Origin: a bacterium
Lineage (GTDB): Bacteria; Bacillota; Clostridia; Oscillospirales; Acutalibacteraceae
Length of the DNA stretch: 64,000 bases
Direction of reading: 5' to 3'
Assembly (NCBI GenBank): GCA_022774755.1
Contig: JALFLK010000035.1
Location: 1 to 64,000, forward strand
This document shows, piece after piece, positions 14,688-23,619 of the stretch. Each line of letters opens with the position of its first letter. Positions within the stretch are counted from its first letter, which is position 1. The translations under genes and the position numbers were made by a program. The notes under the pieces were generated by a model. That model worked only from the letters and a program-made list of their open reading frames with translations. It had not been told where the DNA came from and did no database searches.

Positions 14688-15630
14688 GAGAATTGATGAT
14701 TACTGTAAGGAAATGATTGCTGCTGGAGTAGAATTGCCGGGAAATGCAACTAGTATGAGAATTAGTGCCATAAATTCGTATCTTATATATGGTACAAGCT
14801 TTTCGGAGTATTTTGCATATAGATTTTGGCAAAAATCGATTAACGAAAAAAGGCAATATATGACAAGAAGACATATGAATGCTTTTTTTGATAAGTACAA
14901 TCCTCCGGAGTATAGGGAAAGAATAGGAAATAAAGGTATAGCAGAAAAATATTACGGAGAATATTTAAGGCGTGAACAGTACAAATATACACAAGGCAAA
15001 AAAGCTTTTATAGGGTTTTGCAAAAGGCATAATAGGATCTTTGTTAAGAAAGCTGTAGGATGGGGCGGAGACGGCGCATATGTGAGAAATGTTGGAAATA
15101 TGGACGAATGTTTAGATATTTACAATGCATTAAGTGATGAGTATGTTGTGGAGCCGTGTATGGAAAATTGTGATGAAATTAAGAAACTACATCCCGACTC
15201 ATTTAATACTATAAAACTAACAACACTTATCGTTAAGGGAAAGCCGGAAATACAATTTGCCCTGTTGAGAGTAGGAAATAACACGAATGTTGATAATGTT
15301 CATTCGGGTGGATTAGGGATGAGTGTGAATATCGAGAACGGTATTGTAGAAACACCGGCCTATGATAAACACTTTATGAAGTATTATGAGCATCCCATGA
15401 CAAAGGAACGGCTTTTTGGTTTTAAAATCCCCGATTGGGAGGAAGTTAGGGCTATGGCGTTACAATGAGCAATGGTTACTCCCGAAATTAGATATGCTTC
15501 ATGGGATATTGGCGTAACACCTAATGGACCTGTTCTGTTGGAAGGAAACTGGGATGCTGAATTCTATGCAGAACAAATGATTTACGGAAGAGGAAACAGA
15601 AAGTTTTTTGAAGAAAAGTTGGGTGATTAG
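14668..15630 (+). pseudogene. Sugar-transfer-associated ATP-grasp protein interrupted by an in-frame TGA
   Basis: ATG 14668 follows GGGAG. The first 266 codons match the ATP-grasp family found in capsule loci (FVKKAVGWGGDG, VVEPCMEN, SFNTIKLTTLIVKGKPEI, VHSGGLGMSVNIENG). Codon 267 is TGA (15466-15468). The same frame stays open for another 53 codons and carries the family's expected end: TPEIRYASWDIGVTPNG, VLLEGNWDAEFY (metal-binding Glu-Gly-Asn), ending at TAG 15630. Without that end the ATP-binding site would be incomplete. The family joins a carboxylate to an amine or other nucleophile using ATP. TGA is an ordinary stop elsewhere in the window (metF, thiI). Options are nonsense mutation, sequencing error or readthrough. 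Confidence 0.8.
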
Positions 15631-15632
15631 TA

Positions 15633-17186
15633 TTGAGTAATTGGGAAGATCAGTTATATACACACGGTTTTTTGTTGACTGATGATAAAGAGATATTAAG
15701 CAAGAACATTGGAATTAAGTGGGAAAGTTGGACTGTAAATAAATTAGGTAAATATGAAATGTATTCTCACCCAAACCAGAAGGTGAATTGGCTTAAAAAA
15801 AATAATACCTTTATTGTTTTAGTTGGTCACGCTTATAATCCTTTTTCAAATGAATATAGTGAAACGGATATATTGAAAAAATTGTCTGATAGTTACGGAA
15901 CAGATAGTTATTGTGATTATTTTGATGAGTTAACGGGATTATTTTTTTACGCAGTAATTGAGAACGATATAATAACAGCAAATACAGATTGTGCAGGATT
16001 GTTAGGTGCATATTATGCAAAAATAAACGGAAATGTTTATTTTTCAGCTTATTCTCAGATGATAGCAGATTTGTTTGGGTTAGATGAAGATCCGTATGTT
16101 ACAAAAATAAAAAAGTCAAAATTGTTTCACCTGTATGGTTGGTTTCTTCCTGGTGATATGTCACCATATAAAGAAGTTAGGAGAATTATTCCGAATACGG
16201 AAATTAAGTATGAAGATGAATTTATATGTCATAGATTTTATCCGAGGAAAAATTATTCCATCAACGGTTCTGACGAAGAATATCGCCGAAATTTAGAAAA
16301 CATATGTGGCATATTGCATAATTCAATGTCATTGATTACAAAAAAGTGGGAACGACCTGCAATCTCACTTACAGGAGGAATGGATAGCCAAACAACGCTT
16401 GCATGTGCAAAAGACCTACAAAAAAAGTTCGGTTATTTTAGTTATGTTTCCTTAGAACGTGAGGAAACTGATGCAAATGCAGCTCATAGAATATGTGAAA
16501 GTAAAGGCTTAAATCACAAGATTTATTTAATTGAAACAGATAAAACAAAATTACCTGAATTTGAAGAAGTTAATAATTTGGTAAGGAGACATTATTCATA
16601 TTTAGGATATGGAAATGAAAATGATATATGTAAACGTATCTGCCTAAAAAAATACCTTGATATTGACATTGAAGTGAAGTCGTGGGTTTCTGAGGTTGCA
16701 AGAGCAAGCAGATATAAAATGTATGGAAAGAAGAAGCTTCCAAAAAGTCTGACACCAAGATTATTAACAACGATGTATAAAGTTTTTATTTTTAATAGAA
16801 AAGACGCTATTGAAACGGATAAAATGTTTCAGCAATACATTGATTATACCAAATTAAAAGACACTTTGGAAAAATTCAACTATCCATGGTCTGAGTTTTT
16901 TGTTTGGGAAATAGTGTTTGGCGGTTGGGGAAGTTTGGCATTAACCGGCGAACATAGTTTAACAAATGATATTACGGTTCCGTATAATAACAGAGCTCTG
17001 CTGGATATGATGTTACGTACACCTCTGCAATACAGAATAGATGACAGGCTTAACAAAGATATAATTGAGTTTATGGATAAACAGTTGTATGATTTAGAAA
17101 TACATGTTGTGAATGGAAACGAGACATTTGCAAGAGAAATGTTTGAGAAAATATATTTTAATATACATTCAAAGTTACCGTGGTAG
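15633..17186 (+). CDS. Asparagine synthetase-like amide ligase without glutaminase cysteine
   Basis: 517 residues. The C-terminal half is an ATP-pyrophosphatase ligase domain with the PP-loop SLTGGMDS at residues 245-252. The N-terminal half keeps an Ntn-like pattern (FDELTGLFFYAVIENDIITANTDCAGLLGAYY), but there is no Cys at position 2, so it cannot draw ammonia from glutamine in the normal way. Such Cys-less AsnB relatives (for example beta-lactam synthetase) activate a carboxylate and couple it to an amine. Start TTG 15633 lies two nt after the previous gene, with GGGTG upstream. Base usage is visibly more AT-rich than the flanking genes. Placed between the ATP-grasp gene and lysine 2,3-aminomutase, it may attach or cyclise a beta-amino acid. 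Confidence 0.75.
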   Translation: MSNWEDQLYTHGFLLTDDKEILSKNIGIKWESWTVNKLGKYEMYSHPNQKVNWLKKNNTFIVLVGHAYNPFSNEYSETDILKKLSDSYGTDSYCDYFDELTGLFFYAVIENDIITANTDCAGLLGAYYAKINGNVYFSAYSQMIADLFGLDEDPYVTKIKKSKLFHLYGWFLPGDMSPYKEVRRIIPNTEIKYEDEFICHRFYPRKNYSINGSDEEYRRNLENICGILHNSMSLITKKWERPAISLTGGMDSQTTLACAKDLQKKFGYFSYVSLEREETDANAAHRICESKGLNHKIYLIETDKTKLPEFEEVNNLVRRHYSYLGYGNENDICKRICLKKYLDIDIEVKSWVSEVARASRYKMYGKKKLPKSLTPRLLTTMYKVFIFNRKDAIETDKMFQQYIDYTKLKDTLEKFNYPWSEFFVWEIVFGGWGSLALTGEHSLTNDITVPYNNRALLDMMLRTPLQYRIDDRLNKDIIEFMDKQLYDLEIHVVNGNETFAREMFEKIYFNIHSKLPW

Positions 17187-17196
17187 GAGGTTAATA

Positions 17197-18396
17197 ATGT
17201 CAAGAAGATTTTTTGCCGACATATCTGATTCGGATTGGAATGACTGGCATTGGCAATACAAAAACCGTATAGATAATGTTGAAAAATTAAGCCAATATCT
17301 TCCTTTAACAGAAAAGGAAAAGCAAGATATAGATAAGTGTTTAGATAAATATAGGATGGCGATTACACCCTACTATCTTTCTTTAATTGATCCTGATAAT
17401 CCTGATGATCCTATAAAAAAGCAGGCGGTGCCTGATATAAGGGAGTTATATTTTGCCCCGGAAGAGGAGAAGGATCCCCTTCACGAGGACAGTGATTCGC
17501 CGTGTACAGGACTAACGCACAGATATCCTGACAGAGTTTTGTTCTTGGTTACGAATCAGTGTTCTATGTATTGCCGCCACTGTACACGCCGTAGATTCTC
17601 CGGGCAGGTGGATACTGCGCTGAACAAACAACAAATTGATCGGAGTATTGATTATATCCGCAGTCATAGTGAAGTTAGAGATGTATTGATTTCCGGCGGA
17701 GATCCTTTAACAATGTCTGATAATTCATTAGAATATATTTTGAGCAATCTGAGAGAAATTCCTCATGTAGAAATTATAAGGATAGGTACAAGGGTGCCGG
17801 TTGTAATGCCTCAGAGGATCACAAAGGATCTTTGTAATATGTTAAAGGAGTACCATCCTTTGTGGGTGAATGTGCATTTTAATCATCCAAACGAAATAAC
17901 CGAAGAATCAGAGAGGGCCTGTGAAATGCTGTTGAATGCAGGAATCCCGCTTGGAAATCAGAGCGTTCTTTTGGCAGGGGTTAATGATTGCGTTCATGTT
18001 ATGAGGGAGTTAGTGAGAGAATTAGTTAAGATTAGGGTTCGACCTTATTATATATATCAATGCGACCTGTCTTTGGGACTTTCACATTTAAGAACTTCAG
18101 TTTCAAAAGGAATAGAAATTATAGAGGGACTACAAGGTCATACAACCGGGTTTGCTGTACCAACATTTGTGATTGATGCACCGGGCGGCGGTGGAAAAAT
18201 ACCCATTATGCCAAACCATATAATTTCACAGGGTTACAGAAGGTATGTATTGCGAAATTTTGAAGGAAAAATAACAACATATGTTGAACCGGAAAATTAT
18301 GTACCTAATTGTTCTTGCGATGTGTGTAGTAATGAAAAGACGGATAAACTTGAGGGCATTGTTCAACTGTGCGAAGGAGATAAGCATAAGATTTAG
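17197..18396 (+). CDS. kamA: Lysine 2,3-aminomutase (radical SAM)
   Basis: Converts L-lysine to L-beta-lysine with AdoMet, PLP and a [4Fe-4S] cluster. The cluster motif is C122-x3-C126-x2-C129 (CSMYCRHC). PLP lysine is K334 in APGGGGK. The two acidic residues that bind the lysine epsilon-amino group in the clostridial enzyme (Asp293, Asp330) align with D290 (YQCDLSLG) and D327 (VIDAPGGGG), which favours lysine over glutamate. C-terminal Cys motif CSCDVCS is the usual metal site. Start ATG 17197 has AGGAGG at 17185-17190. No lysine-fermentation genes (kamDE, kal, kce) are nearby; it sits among glycan genes, so beta-lysine is probably a building block or substituent here. Confidence 0.92.
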   Translation: MSRRFFADISDSDWNDWHWQYKNRIDNVEKLSQYLPLTEKEKQDIDKCLDKYRMAITPYYLSLIDPDNPDDPIKKQAVPDIRELYFAPEEEKDPLHEDSDSPCTGLTHRYPDRVLFLVTNQCSMYCRHCTRRRFSGQVDTALNKQQIDRSIDYIRSHSEVRDVLISGGDPLTMSDNSLEYILSNLREIPHVEIIRIGTRVPVVMPQRITKDLCNMLKEYHPLWVNVHFNHPNEITEESERACEMLLNAGIPLGNQSVLLAGVNDCVHVMRELVRELVKIRVRPYYIYQCDLSLGLSHLRTSVSKGIEIIEGLQGHTTGFAVPTFVIDAPGGGGKIPIMPNHIISQGYRRYVLRNFEGKITTYVEPENYVPNCSCDVCSNEKTDKLEGIVQLCEGDKHKI

Positions 18397-18419
18397 AATT
18401 GTGTGAAGAATGATTATTT

Positions 18420-19538
18420 ATGAAAAAAGTTTTATTAACAGCTACGGTACAAAGCCATATTTGTCAATTTCATAAACCTTTAGCGGAGGTTTTGCATAAG
18501 CACGGCTGTCAGGTTCATGTAGCCGCAAAAGATAATTTAGCGGAGAAAAACGGCTTGACCCTGGACTTTGCAGACAAGGTGTATAATATACCCTTTTCCC
18601 GCTCGCCGAAAAGCCCCGACAATATGACGGCATATAAACAGCTGAAGAAAATAATTGATGAAGGAAACTACGACATCATTCACTGCAACACCCCTATGGG
18701 TGGTATTGTTACAAGATTGGCGGCAAAAAAAGCAAGAAAAAACGGCACAAAGGTGTATTATACTGCTCACGGTTTCCATTTTTATAAAGGTGCGTCAAAA
18801 AAGAACTGGCTCGTTTTTTATCCAATCGAAAAGCATTTTGCAAAATATACCGATAAGCTTATTACTATTAACAGAGAAGATTTTAAGCTTGCCCAGGAAA
18901 AGTTCAAAACAGACGTCAGGTACATTCACGGCGTCGGAGTAGATGAAAAAAGGTATTATCCGGTAGGCGAAGAAGAAAAGCAGAAAATCCGAAGTGAATT
19001 GGGATTTACCCCAACTCAGAAAATCCTAATTTGCATCGGAGAACTGTTGCCCAATAAAAGTCAAAAAACGGCAGTCAGGGTTGTTAAAATGCTCAAAAAA
19101 GATTTTCCTGACTGCGTACTTTTACTTGCAGGCAACGGACCTGAGAGAGAAAATCTTGAAAATGAGATTAAGGAGTGCGGCGTAGAGGAAAATGTAAAAA
19201 TGCTTGGTTACTGCACCTGTCTTGAAAAATATCAGAGAATTGCTGATTTGTCTGTATCCTGCAGCAGGCGTGAGGGATTGCCGCTTAACATAGTTGAGGC
19301 AATGCTTACCGAGAATCCGGTTGTTGCTTCCTTTAACAGAGGACATTGCGAGCTTATAGAGGACGGCAAAAGCGGATATATCGTGCCTTTTGATGATGCA
19401 AGTGCTATGTATAAGAGCGCTTTGGATATTTTATCAAATGCTGACAAATCCCGTAATATGGGTAAATATGGCCGTGAGATTGCGTTAAATTATGGATTTG
19501 AATCGGTAAAAGACGAACTTGAGAGTATTTATTTTTAG
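18420..19538 (+). CDS. GT4-family glycosyltransferase
   Basis: GT-B fold, 372 residues, without signal peptide or membrane segment. N-terminal motif KKVLLTATVQSHICQFHKPL and YYTAHGFHFYKGA are typical of the EpsD/CapM-like branch. The C-terminal donor-binding part has ICIGELLPNKSQ, LLAGNGPE and the E-x7-E-type block SCSRREGLPLNIVEAM. Acts at the cytoplasmic face adding a sugar to the lipid-linked intermediate; donor and linkage unknown. It returns to the base composition of the main locus after the AT-rich block. Confidence 0.88.
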   Translation: MKKVLLTATVQSHICQFHKPLAEVLHKHGCQVHVAAKDNLAEKNGLTLDFADKVYNIPFSRSPKSPDNMTAYKQLKKIIDEGNYDIIHCNTPMGGIVTRLAAKKARKNGTKVYYTAHGFHFYKGASKKNWLVFYPIEKHFAKYTDKLITINREDFKLAQEKFKTDVRYIHGVGVDEKRYYPVGEEEKQKIRSELGFTPTQKILICIGELLPNKSQKTAVRVVKMLKKDFPDCVLLLAGNGPERENLENEIKECGVEENVKMLGYCTCLEKYQRIADLSVSCSRREGLPLNIVEAMLTENPVVASFNRGHCELIEDGKSGYIVPFDDASAMYKSALDILSNADKSRNMGKYGREIALNYGFESVKDELESIYF

Positions 19539-19557
19539 CTTTGTTTTGGAGAGATAA

Positions 19558-20595
19558 ATGTTTTTTGGCAATGACTTATTTTTGTTGGGATGGACAGCCG
19601 TACTGGCTCTCTTGTCATACGGATTAAAAATTAAGCGGCCCGAAACGGTTTTAGGCAGACAGGAGGAAAGAACTCCTCTGCTTTTTGCAGTTATCGGTTT
19701 TTTGCCCATATTTTGGTTTGTAGCTATGGGTCCCATAAGGAGTGATGTGTTTCAATACTTAACCGGTTTTGATAATCTTAAGACGACAGTCGGAGATGTG
19801 TTTCGCACCTGGGACTTTAATAAACACGGTCAGGGCTTCACTATTTTGCAGGTTTTAATAAAGGACTTTTTCGGTAATTCCCGTAGTGCTTTCAGAATAG
19901 TAATTGCCCTTATTCAGAGCATACCCCTTGTGCTTATATACCGCAAGTATTCAGAAGATTATGCTTTTTCAATCTTTCTTTTTGTTTGTATGGGGCTGTA
20001 CGACGGATGGATGATGAACGGCCTGCGCCAGTTCGTAGCAGTTTGCATAATTTTTGCTGCTACGCCTCTTTTGTTAAAGAGAAAATATGTTCCGACATTG
20101 ATTGTAATTTTCATTGCATTCACTATTCATCAGTCGGCAATTATGATGTTTCCTGTTATTTTTATGGTAATGTTCAAGCCATGGAGCAAGAAATCGCTTT
20201 TCCTTATGACGGCGTTTTCGGTGGTTCTGTATTTTTATGTTGAAAATTCCAATATGATAAGCGAAGAGATTTTGGCAACCGACAACGGTTCAAATCCTCT
20301 GAGAATACTGATTACTGCGTTTCCGCTGATTCTTGCATTTATTGCAAGGAAGAAAATTGAAGAAGATAACAACGTTTTAATAAATGTATGCGTTAATATG
20401 TCCTTTCTGACATCGCTTATTTATCTCATAGCAACATTAACAAGCGGTATAATGACCGGCAGACTGCCCATATATACCAATCTGTATAATCTGATTCTCA
20501 TACCCTACCTGTGCAACAAGGTGTTTGATAAGGATAAGTCGCAGTTGATTAAGTTGGGATTCTGTGTGTTTTACTTAGCATACTTTTTTATTTGA
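19558..20595 (+). CDS. EpsG/Wzy-like polysaccharide polymerase
   Basis: 345 residues with about 8-10 transmembrane segments. EpsG-family hallmarks: GPIRSDVFQYLTGF (Arg/Asp near the first loop), MMNGLRQFVAVCIIF and IHQSAIMMFPVIF. Predicted to polymerise repeat units on the outer face of the membrane. It is the only polymerase-like protein in the early part of the locus and matches the Wzx flippase at 30.7 kb, so the route is probably Wzx/Wzy-dependent. GGAG lies ahead of ATG 19558. Confidence 0.82.
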   Translation: MFFGNDLFLLGWTAVLALLSYGLKIKRPETVLGRQEERTPLLFAVIGFLPIFWFVAMGPIRSDVFQYLTGFDNLKTTVGDVFRTWDFNKHGQGFTILQVLIKDFFGNSRSAFRIVIALIQSIPLVLIYRKYSEDYAFSIFLFVCMGLYDGWMMNGLRQFVAVCIIFAATPLLLKRKYVPTLIVIFIAFTIHQSAIMMFPVIFMVMFKPWSKKSLFLMTAFSVVLYFYVENSNMISEEILATDNGSNPLRILITAFPLILAFIARKKIEEDNNVLINVCVNMSFLTSLIYLIATLTSGIMTGRLPIYTNLYNLILIPYLCNKVFDKDKSQLIKLGFCVFYLAYFFI

Positions 20596-20623
20596 TGTAA
20601 GCAATGATTTTGAGGTTGACAAT

Positions 20624-21661
20624 ATGAAAATAAGTGTGGTAGTACCTGTATATAATGCGGGAAAATACTTAGCCGAATGTGTTGACAGCATTTTGAATCA
20701 GACTTATAAAGATATTGAACTTATATTGGTAGATGACGGCTCAATCGACGGCAGTCCTCAAATCTGTGATAATTATGCAAAGACCGATGAAAGAGTTAAG
20801 GTTATACATAAGTCTAACGGTGGTGTATCAAGCGCAAGACAAACCGGAATAGAAAATATATCCGGTGATTATGTTTTATTTGTTGACAGTGATGACTGGT
20901 TGGATTTAGATACCGTAAAAATCTGCTGTGAGCAGGTTTGCAAGTACCCCGAAATAGGTTGCGTGATGTTTTCATATTGCAGGGAATTTCCAGATAAATC
21001 TCTTTGCAACCATGTGTTTGACGGCGACCGGATTTTTTTGGAAAATGAAGAGTTTAAGACTAAGGTTTACAGAAGACTGTTCGGTCTGAACAACAGTGAA
21101 TTAAATCACCCGGAAAGGCTTGAAAATTTAACTACCTGTTGGATGAAGCTATACAGGGCTGATTTGGCAAAACAGGGAAAGTTTATTGATATAAATGAAA
21201 TAGGCTCTTGCGAAGACGGAATATATAATATTTATGCCCTGAGAAATTGTAAAAGCGCTGTATATCTGGACAAGCCGCTGTATCATTATCGAAAATTGGA
21301 TACCTCCCTTTCTAATGGTTATCGGCTGGAGTTGCCTCGTCAGTGGAATAAATTGTTTGGAATTTTTCAGAATTTTATAGATGAAAATAACTTAGCCGAA
21401 TTTCAGGAGGCGCTTAACAACAGAATTTCCCTGAGTATTATCGGCATAGGCCTTAATGAATTAACCAATCCCGAGGAAAGAGACATTTCTTTTGCAAAGT
21501 ATATGAAAAACTACATTGGAGGCAGGCAGTACAGAAACGCCGTTTCCACTCTTGATTTAAAGGCTCTGCCCATTGACTGGAAGGTACTGTTGTTTTGCTG
21601 TAAGCACAGGCTGTCTTTTCTTTTGGCGATAATTCTTAAACTGATAAAGCTTATTAAGTGA
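20624..21661 (+). CDS. GT2-family glycosyltransferase
   Basis: GT-A fold. Nucleotide-binding N-terminus KISVVVPVYNAGKYLAECVDSILNQTY, LILVDDGSIDGS, and acceptor/metal motif VLFVDSDDWLD. GAGGTTGA precedes ATG 20624. 345 residues; the hydrophobic C-terminal segment (LSFLLAIILKLIKLI) suggests membrane association. Its stop is followed at once by the next GT2 gene, and the two share clear sequence similarity, consistent with tandem duplication. Donor unknown. Confidence 0.88.
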   Translation: MKISVVVPVYNAGKYLAECVDSILNQTYKDIELILVDDGSIDGSPQICDNYAKTDERVKVIHKSNGGVSSARQTGIENISGDYVLFVDSDDWLDLDTVKICCEQVCKYPEIGCVMFSYCREFPDKSLCNHVFDGDRIFLENEEFKTKVYRRLFGLNNSELNHPERLENLTTCWMKLYRADLAKQGKFIDINEIGSCEDGIYNIYALRNCKSAVYLDKPLYHYRKLDTSLSNGYRLELPRQWNKLFGIFQNFIDENNLAEFQEALNNRISLSIIGIGLNELTNPEERDISFAKYMKNYIGGRQYRNAVSTLDLKALPIDWKVLLFCCKHRLSFLLAIILKLIKLIK

Positions 21662-21675
21662 ATTTGGAGGTAATT

Positions 21676-22698
21676 ATGCCGTTGGTTAGCGTTATCATTC
21701 CGGTGTATAAGGTGGAAAAATACTTAAATCAATGTGTAGATAGTATTATAAATCAACATCTTGATGATATTGAGGTTATTTTAGTAGACGACGGATCGCC
21801 GGATAATTCCCCGGAAATATGCGATGATTATGCTGAAAAGTACGATTATATAAGGGTTATCCATAAGGAGAACGGAGGCTTGTCAAGCGCCAGAAACACC
21901 GGCATAAAATCGGCAAACGGAAAGTTCCTGATGTTTATGGATAGTGACGACTGGTGGAATCCCAAAGTTGATGTTTGCAATATGTTTAATTATGTAAAAC
22001 AGCACGATGATACCCAGATGTTTTTGTTTACATCTTTCGATTATCTGGAAGGTAAAGGGTATTACCAGCGCAATGAACACAGAAATTTTTCTGATATTGA
22101 TGTCGGATCTGTGGAGAACTATTACCGTTCGTTATTAAACAACGGAAATATGGAAGTTTCTGCGTGCACCAAAATATTGGATAAACAATTCGTTTATAGC
22201 AATAAGTTGTTTTTTAGTGATGGTTTATTAGGGGAAGATAACGAATGGACAATAAGGGTTTTAAGAAAATTAAAAAAAGTAGATATTATAAATCAACCGC
22301 TTTATATATGCAGAGCAGACAGATCAGATTCTATAACTCATACAATAAGCAAGAAAAATATTGAAGATTTACTGAAAATAGTATCAAATTCATTGGAATA
22401 TTATTCAGAGAATTCCGATAACGAATCAATCAGAGAAATGGAGTTGTGCTTTGCGTCCTACTTGTGGTTTTCTGCACTTGGTTTAAGTAATAGCCTGGAT
22501 AAAAAAGCATTGTGTGAAGTTAAAAGTTTATTTTGGAAAACCCGTTCCGTATGCAAGTACAGCAGATCAAAAAAAACTAAATTATGCAATGCTGTTTACC
22601 GTGTTTTAGGTTTTAATTTGACTGTTAAAGTATTGGGAAAATACATTGACTTAAAAGGCAAAAATGATATGAATAAAACCAAGGTTGAATTGAAATAA
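21676..22698 (+). CDS. GT2-family glycosyltransferase
   Basis: ATG 21676 follows GGAGG by five nt; an in-frame GTG at 21658 overlapping the preceding stop has no ribosome site. Motifs PLVSVIIPVYKVEKYLNQCVDSI, VILVDDGSPDNS, LMFMDSDDWW. The central region diverges from its upstream paralogue, suggesting a different acceptor or donor. Part of a run of GT2 genes with very small gaps, so almost certainly co-transcribed. Confidence 0.88.
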   Translation: MPLVSVIIPVYKVEKYLNQCVDSIINQHLDDIEVILVDDGSPDNSPEICDDYAEKYDYIRVIHKENGGLSSARNTGIKSANGKFLMFMDSDDWWNPKVDVCNMFNYVKQHDDTQMFLFTSFDYLEGKGYYQRNEHRNFSDIDVGSVENYYRSLLNNGNMEVSACTKILDKQFVYSNKLFFSDGLLGEDNEWTIRVLRKLKKVDIINQPLYICRADRSDSITHTISKKNIEDLLKIVSNSLEYYSENSDNESIREMELCFASYLWFSALGLSNSLDKKALCEVKSLFWKTRSVCKYSRSKKTKLCNAVYRVLGFNLTVKVLGKYIDLKGKNDMNKTKVELK

Positions 22699-22712
22699 TT
22701 TCGGAGGCTGCA

Positions 22713-23609
22713 ATGGATTGCACATTAACTGTATTTACACCTACATATAACAGAGCAAATACTCTGCAAAACGGTTATCAGGCGCTTTGCAGACAGACGC
22801 TTAAGGACTTTGTTTGGTTAATAATTGACGACGGTTCAACGGATAATACCAAAGAATTGGTGGAAAGCTGGCAAAAGGAAGATAGCGGTTTTGATATTAT
22901 TTATAAATACAAGGAAAACGGCGGTCTTGCCTCAGGCTATAACGCCGCAATAGAAATTGCGGACACAGAGCTGTGCGTCTGTGTTGACAGCGACGATTAT
23001 CTTACGGATAATGCCGTTAAGTTAATTGTGGATTTTTGGAATAAGCACAGAGATGAGGGCTTTGCAGGAATTGTCGGGCTTGACTGTACTCCTGACGGTA
23101 AGGTGATAGGCGATTTGCTCCCGGAGCAAAAAAGCATTAACCTTATTGATTTGGCAGTGGGAAAATATAATATAAACAACGGCGACAGAAAAAATGTGGT
23201 CAGAACCGACCTGTATAAGTCGGTTGCGCCAATGAAGGAGTTTCCCGGCGAGAGGGACTTTAACCCTCATTATCTTCATTTGAAAATAAGTATGGAATAT
23301 GATTTTTTGGTGCTCAATGAAAAGCTGTGTTATGTTGATTACCAAACGGACGGTATGACGACTACCGTATTTAAGCAGTACTTAAGAAGTCCCAAAAGTT
23401 TCAGGGAAACAAGACTTTTAGATATGTCGTTTAAAAACGCCCCTTTTAAATATTTGGTCAAAAAAACCATTCACTATATATCCTCTTGTATATTGTCGGG
23501 AGAGCCGTGTGTTTCAGCCTCACCCCATAAGGTGCTTACTGTTTTGCTTTACCCTGTCGGCGCCGCATTTACGCTGTATCTTAAGAAGTCCGGCAGAGAA
23601 CATTTGTAA
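22713..23609 (+). CDS. GT2-family glycosyltransferase (short)
   Basis: 298 residues; CGGAGG precedes ATG 22713. N-terminus LTVFTPTYNRANTLQNGYQALCRQT, IIDDGSTDNT, VCVDSDDYLT. The sequence after the catalytic domain (GERDFNPHYLHLKISMEYDFLVLNEKLCYVDYQTDGMT) is characteristic of a subgroup often found in Gram-positive capsule loci. Distinct from the neighbouring GT2 proteins. Donor unknown. Confidence 0.87.
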   Translation: MDCTLTVFTPTYNRANTLQNGYQALCRQTLKDFVWLIIDDGSTDNTKELVESWQKEDSGFDIIYKYKENGGLASGYNAAIEIADTELCVCVDSDDYLTDNAVKLIVDFWNKHRDEGFAGIVGLDCTPDGKVIGDLLPEQKSINLIDLAVGKYNINNGDRKNVVRTDLYKSVAPMKEFPGERDFNPHYLHLKISMEYDFLVLNEKLCYVDYQTDGMTTTVFKQYLRSPKSFRETRLLDMSFKNAPFKYLVKKTIHYISSCILSGEPCVSASPHKVLTVLLYPVGAAFTLYLKKSGREHL

Positions 23610-23619
23610 GGGAGCTTTT

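Noticed and set aside
15466-15468. Selenocysteine at the internal TGA of the ATP-grasp gene
   Set aside because: The position is not a known redox site of the family, no clear bacterial SECIS-like stem was recognised directly after it, and no selenoprotein genes are in the window.
17113-17196. N-terminal extension of lysine 2,3-aminomutase from an upstream ATG
   Set aside because: It lies inside the AsnB-like gene; AGGAGG directly before ATG 17197 and family length fix the start there.
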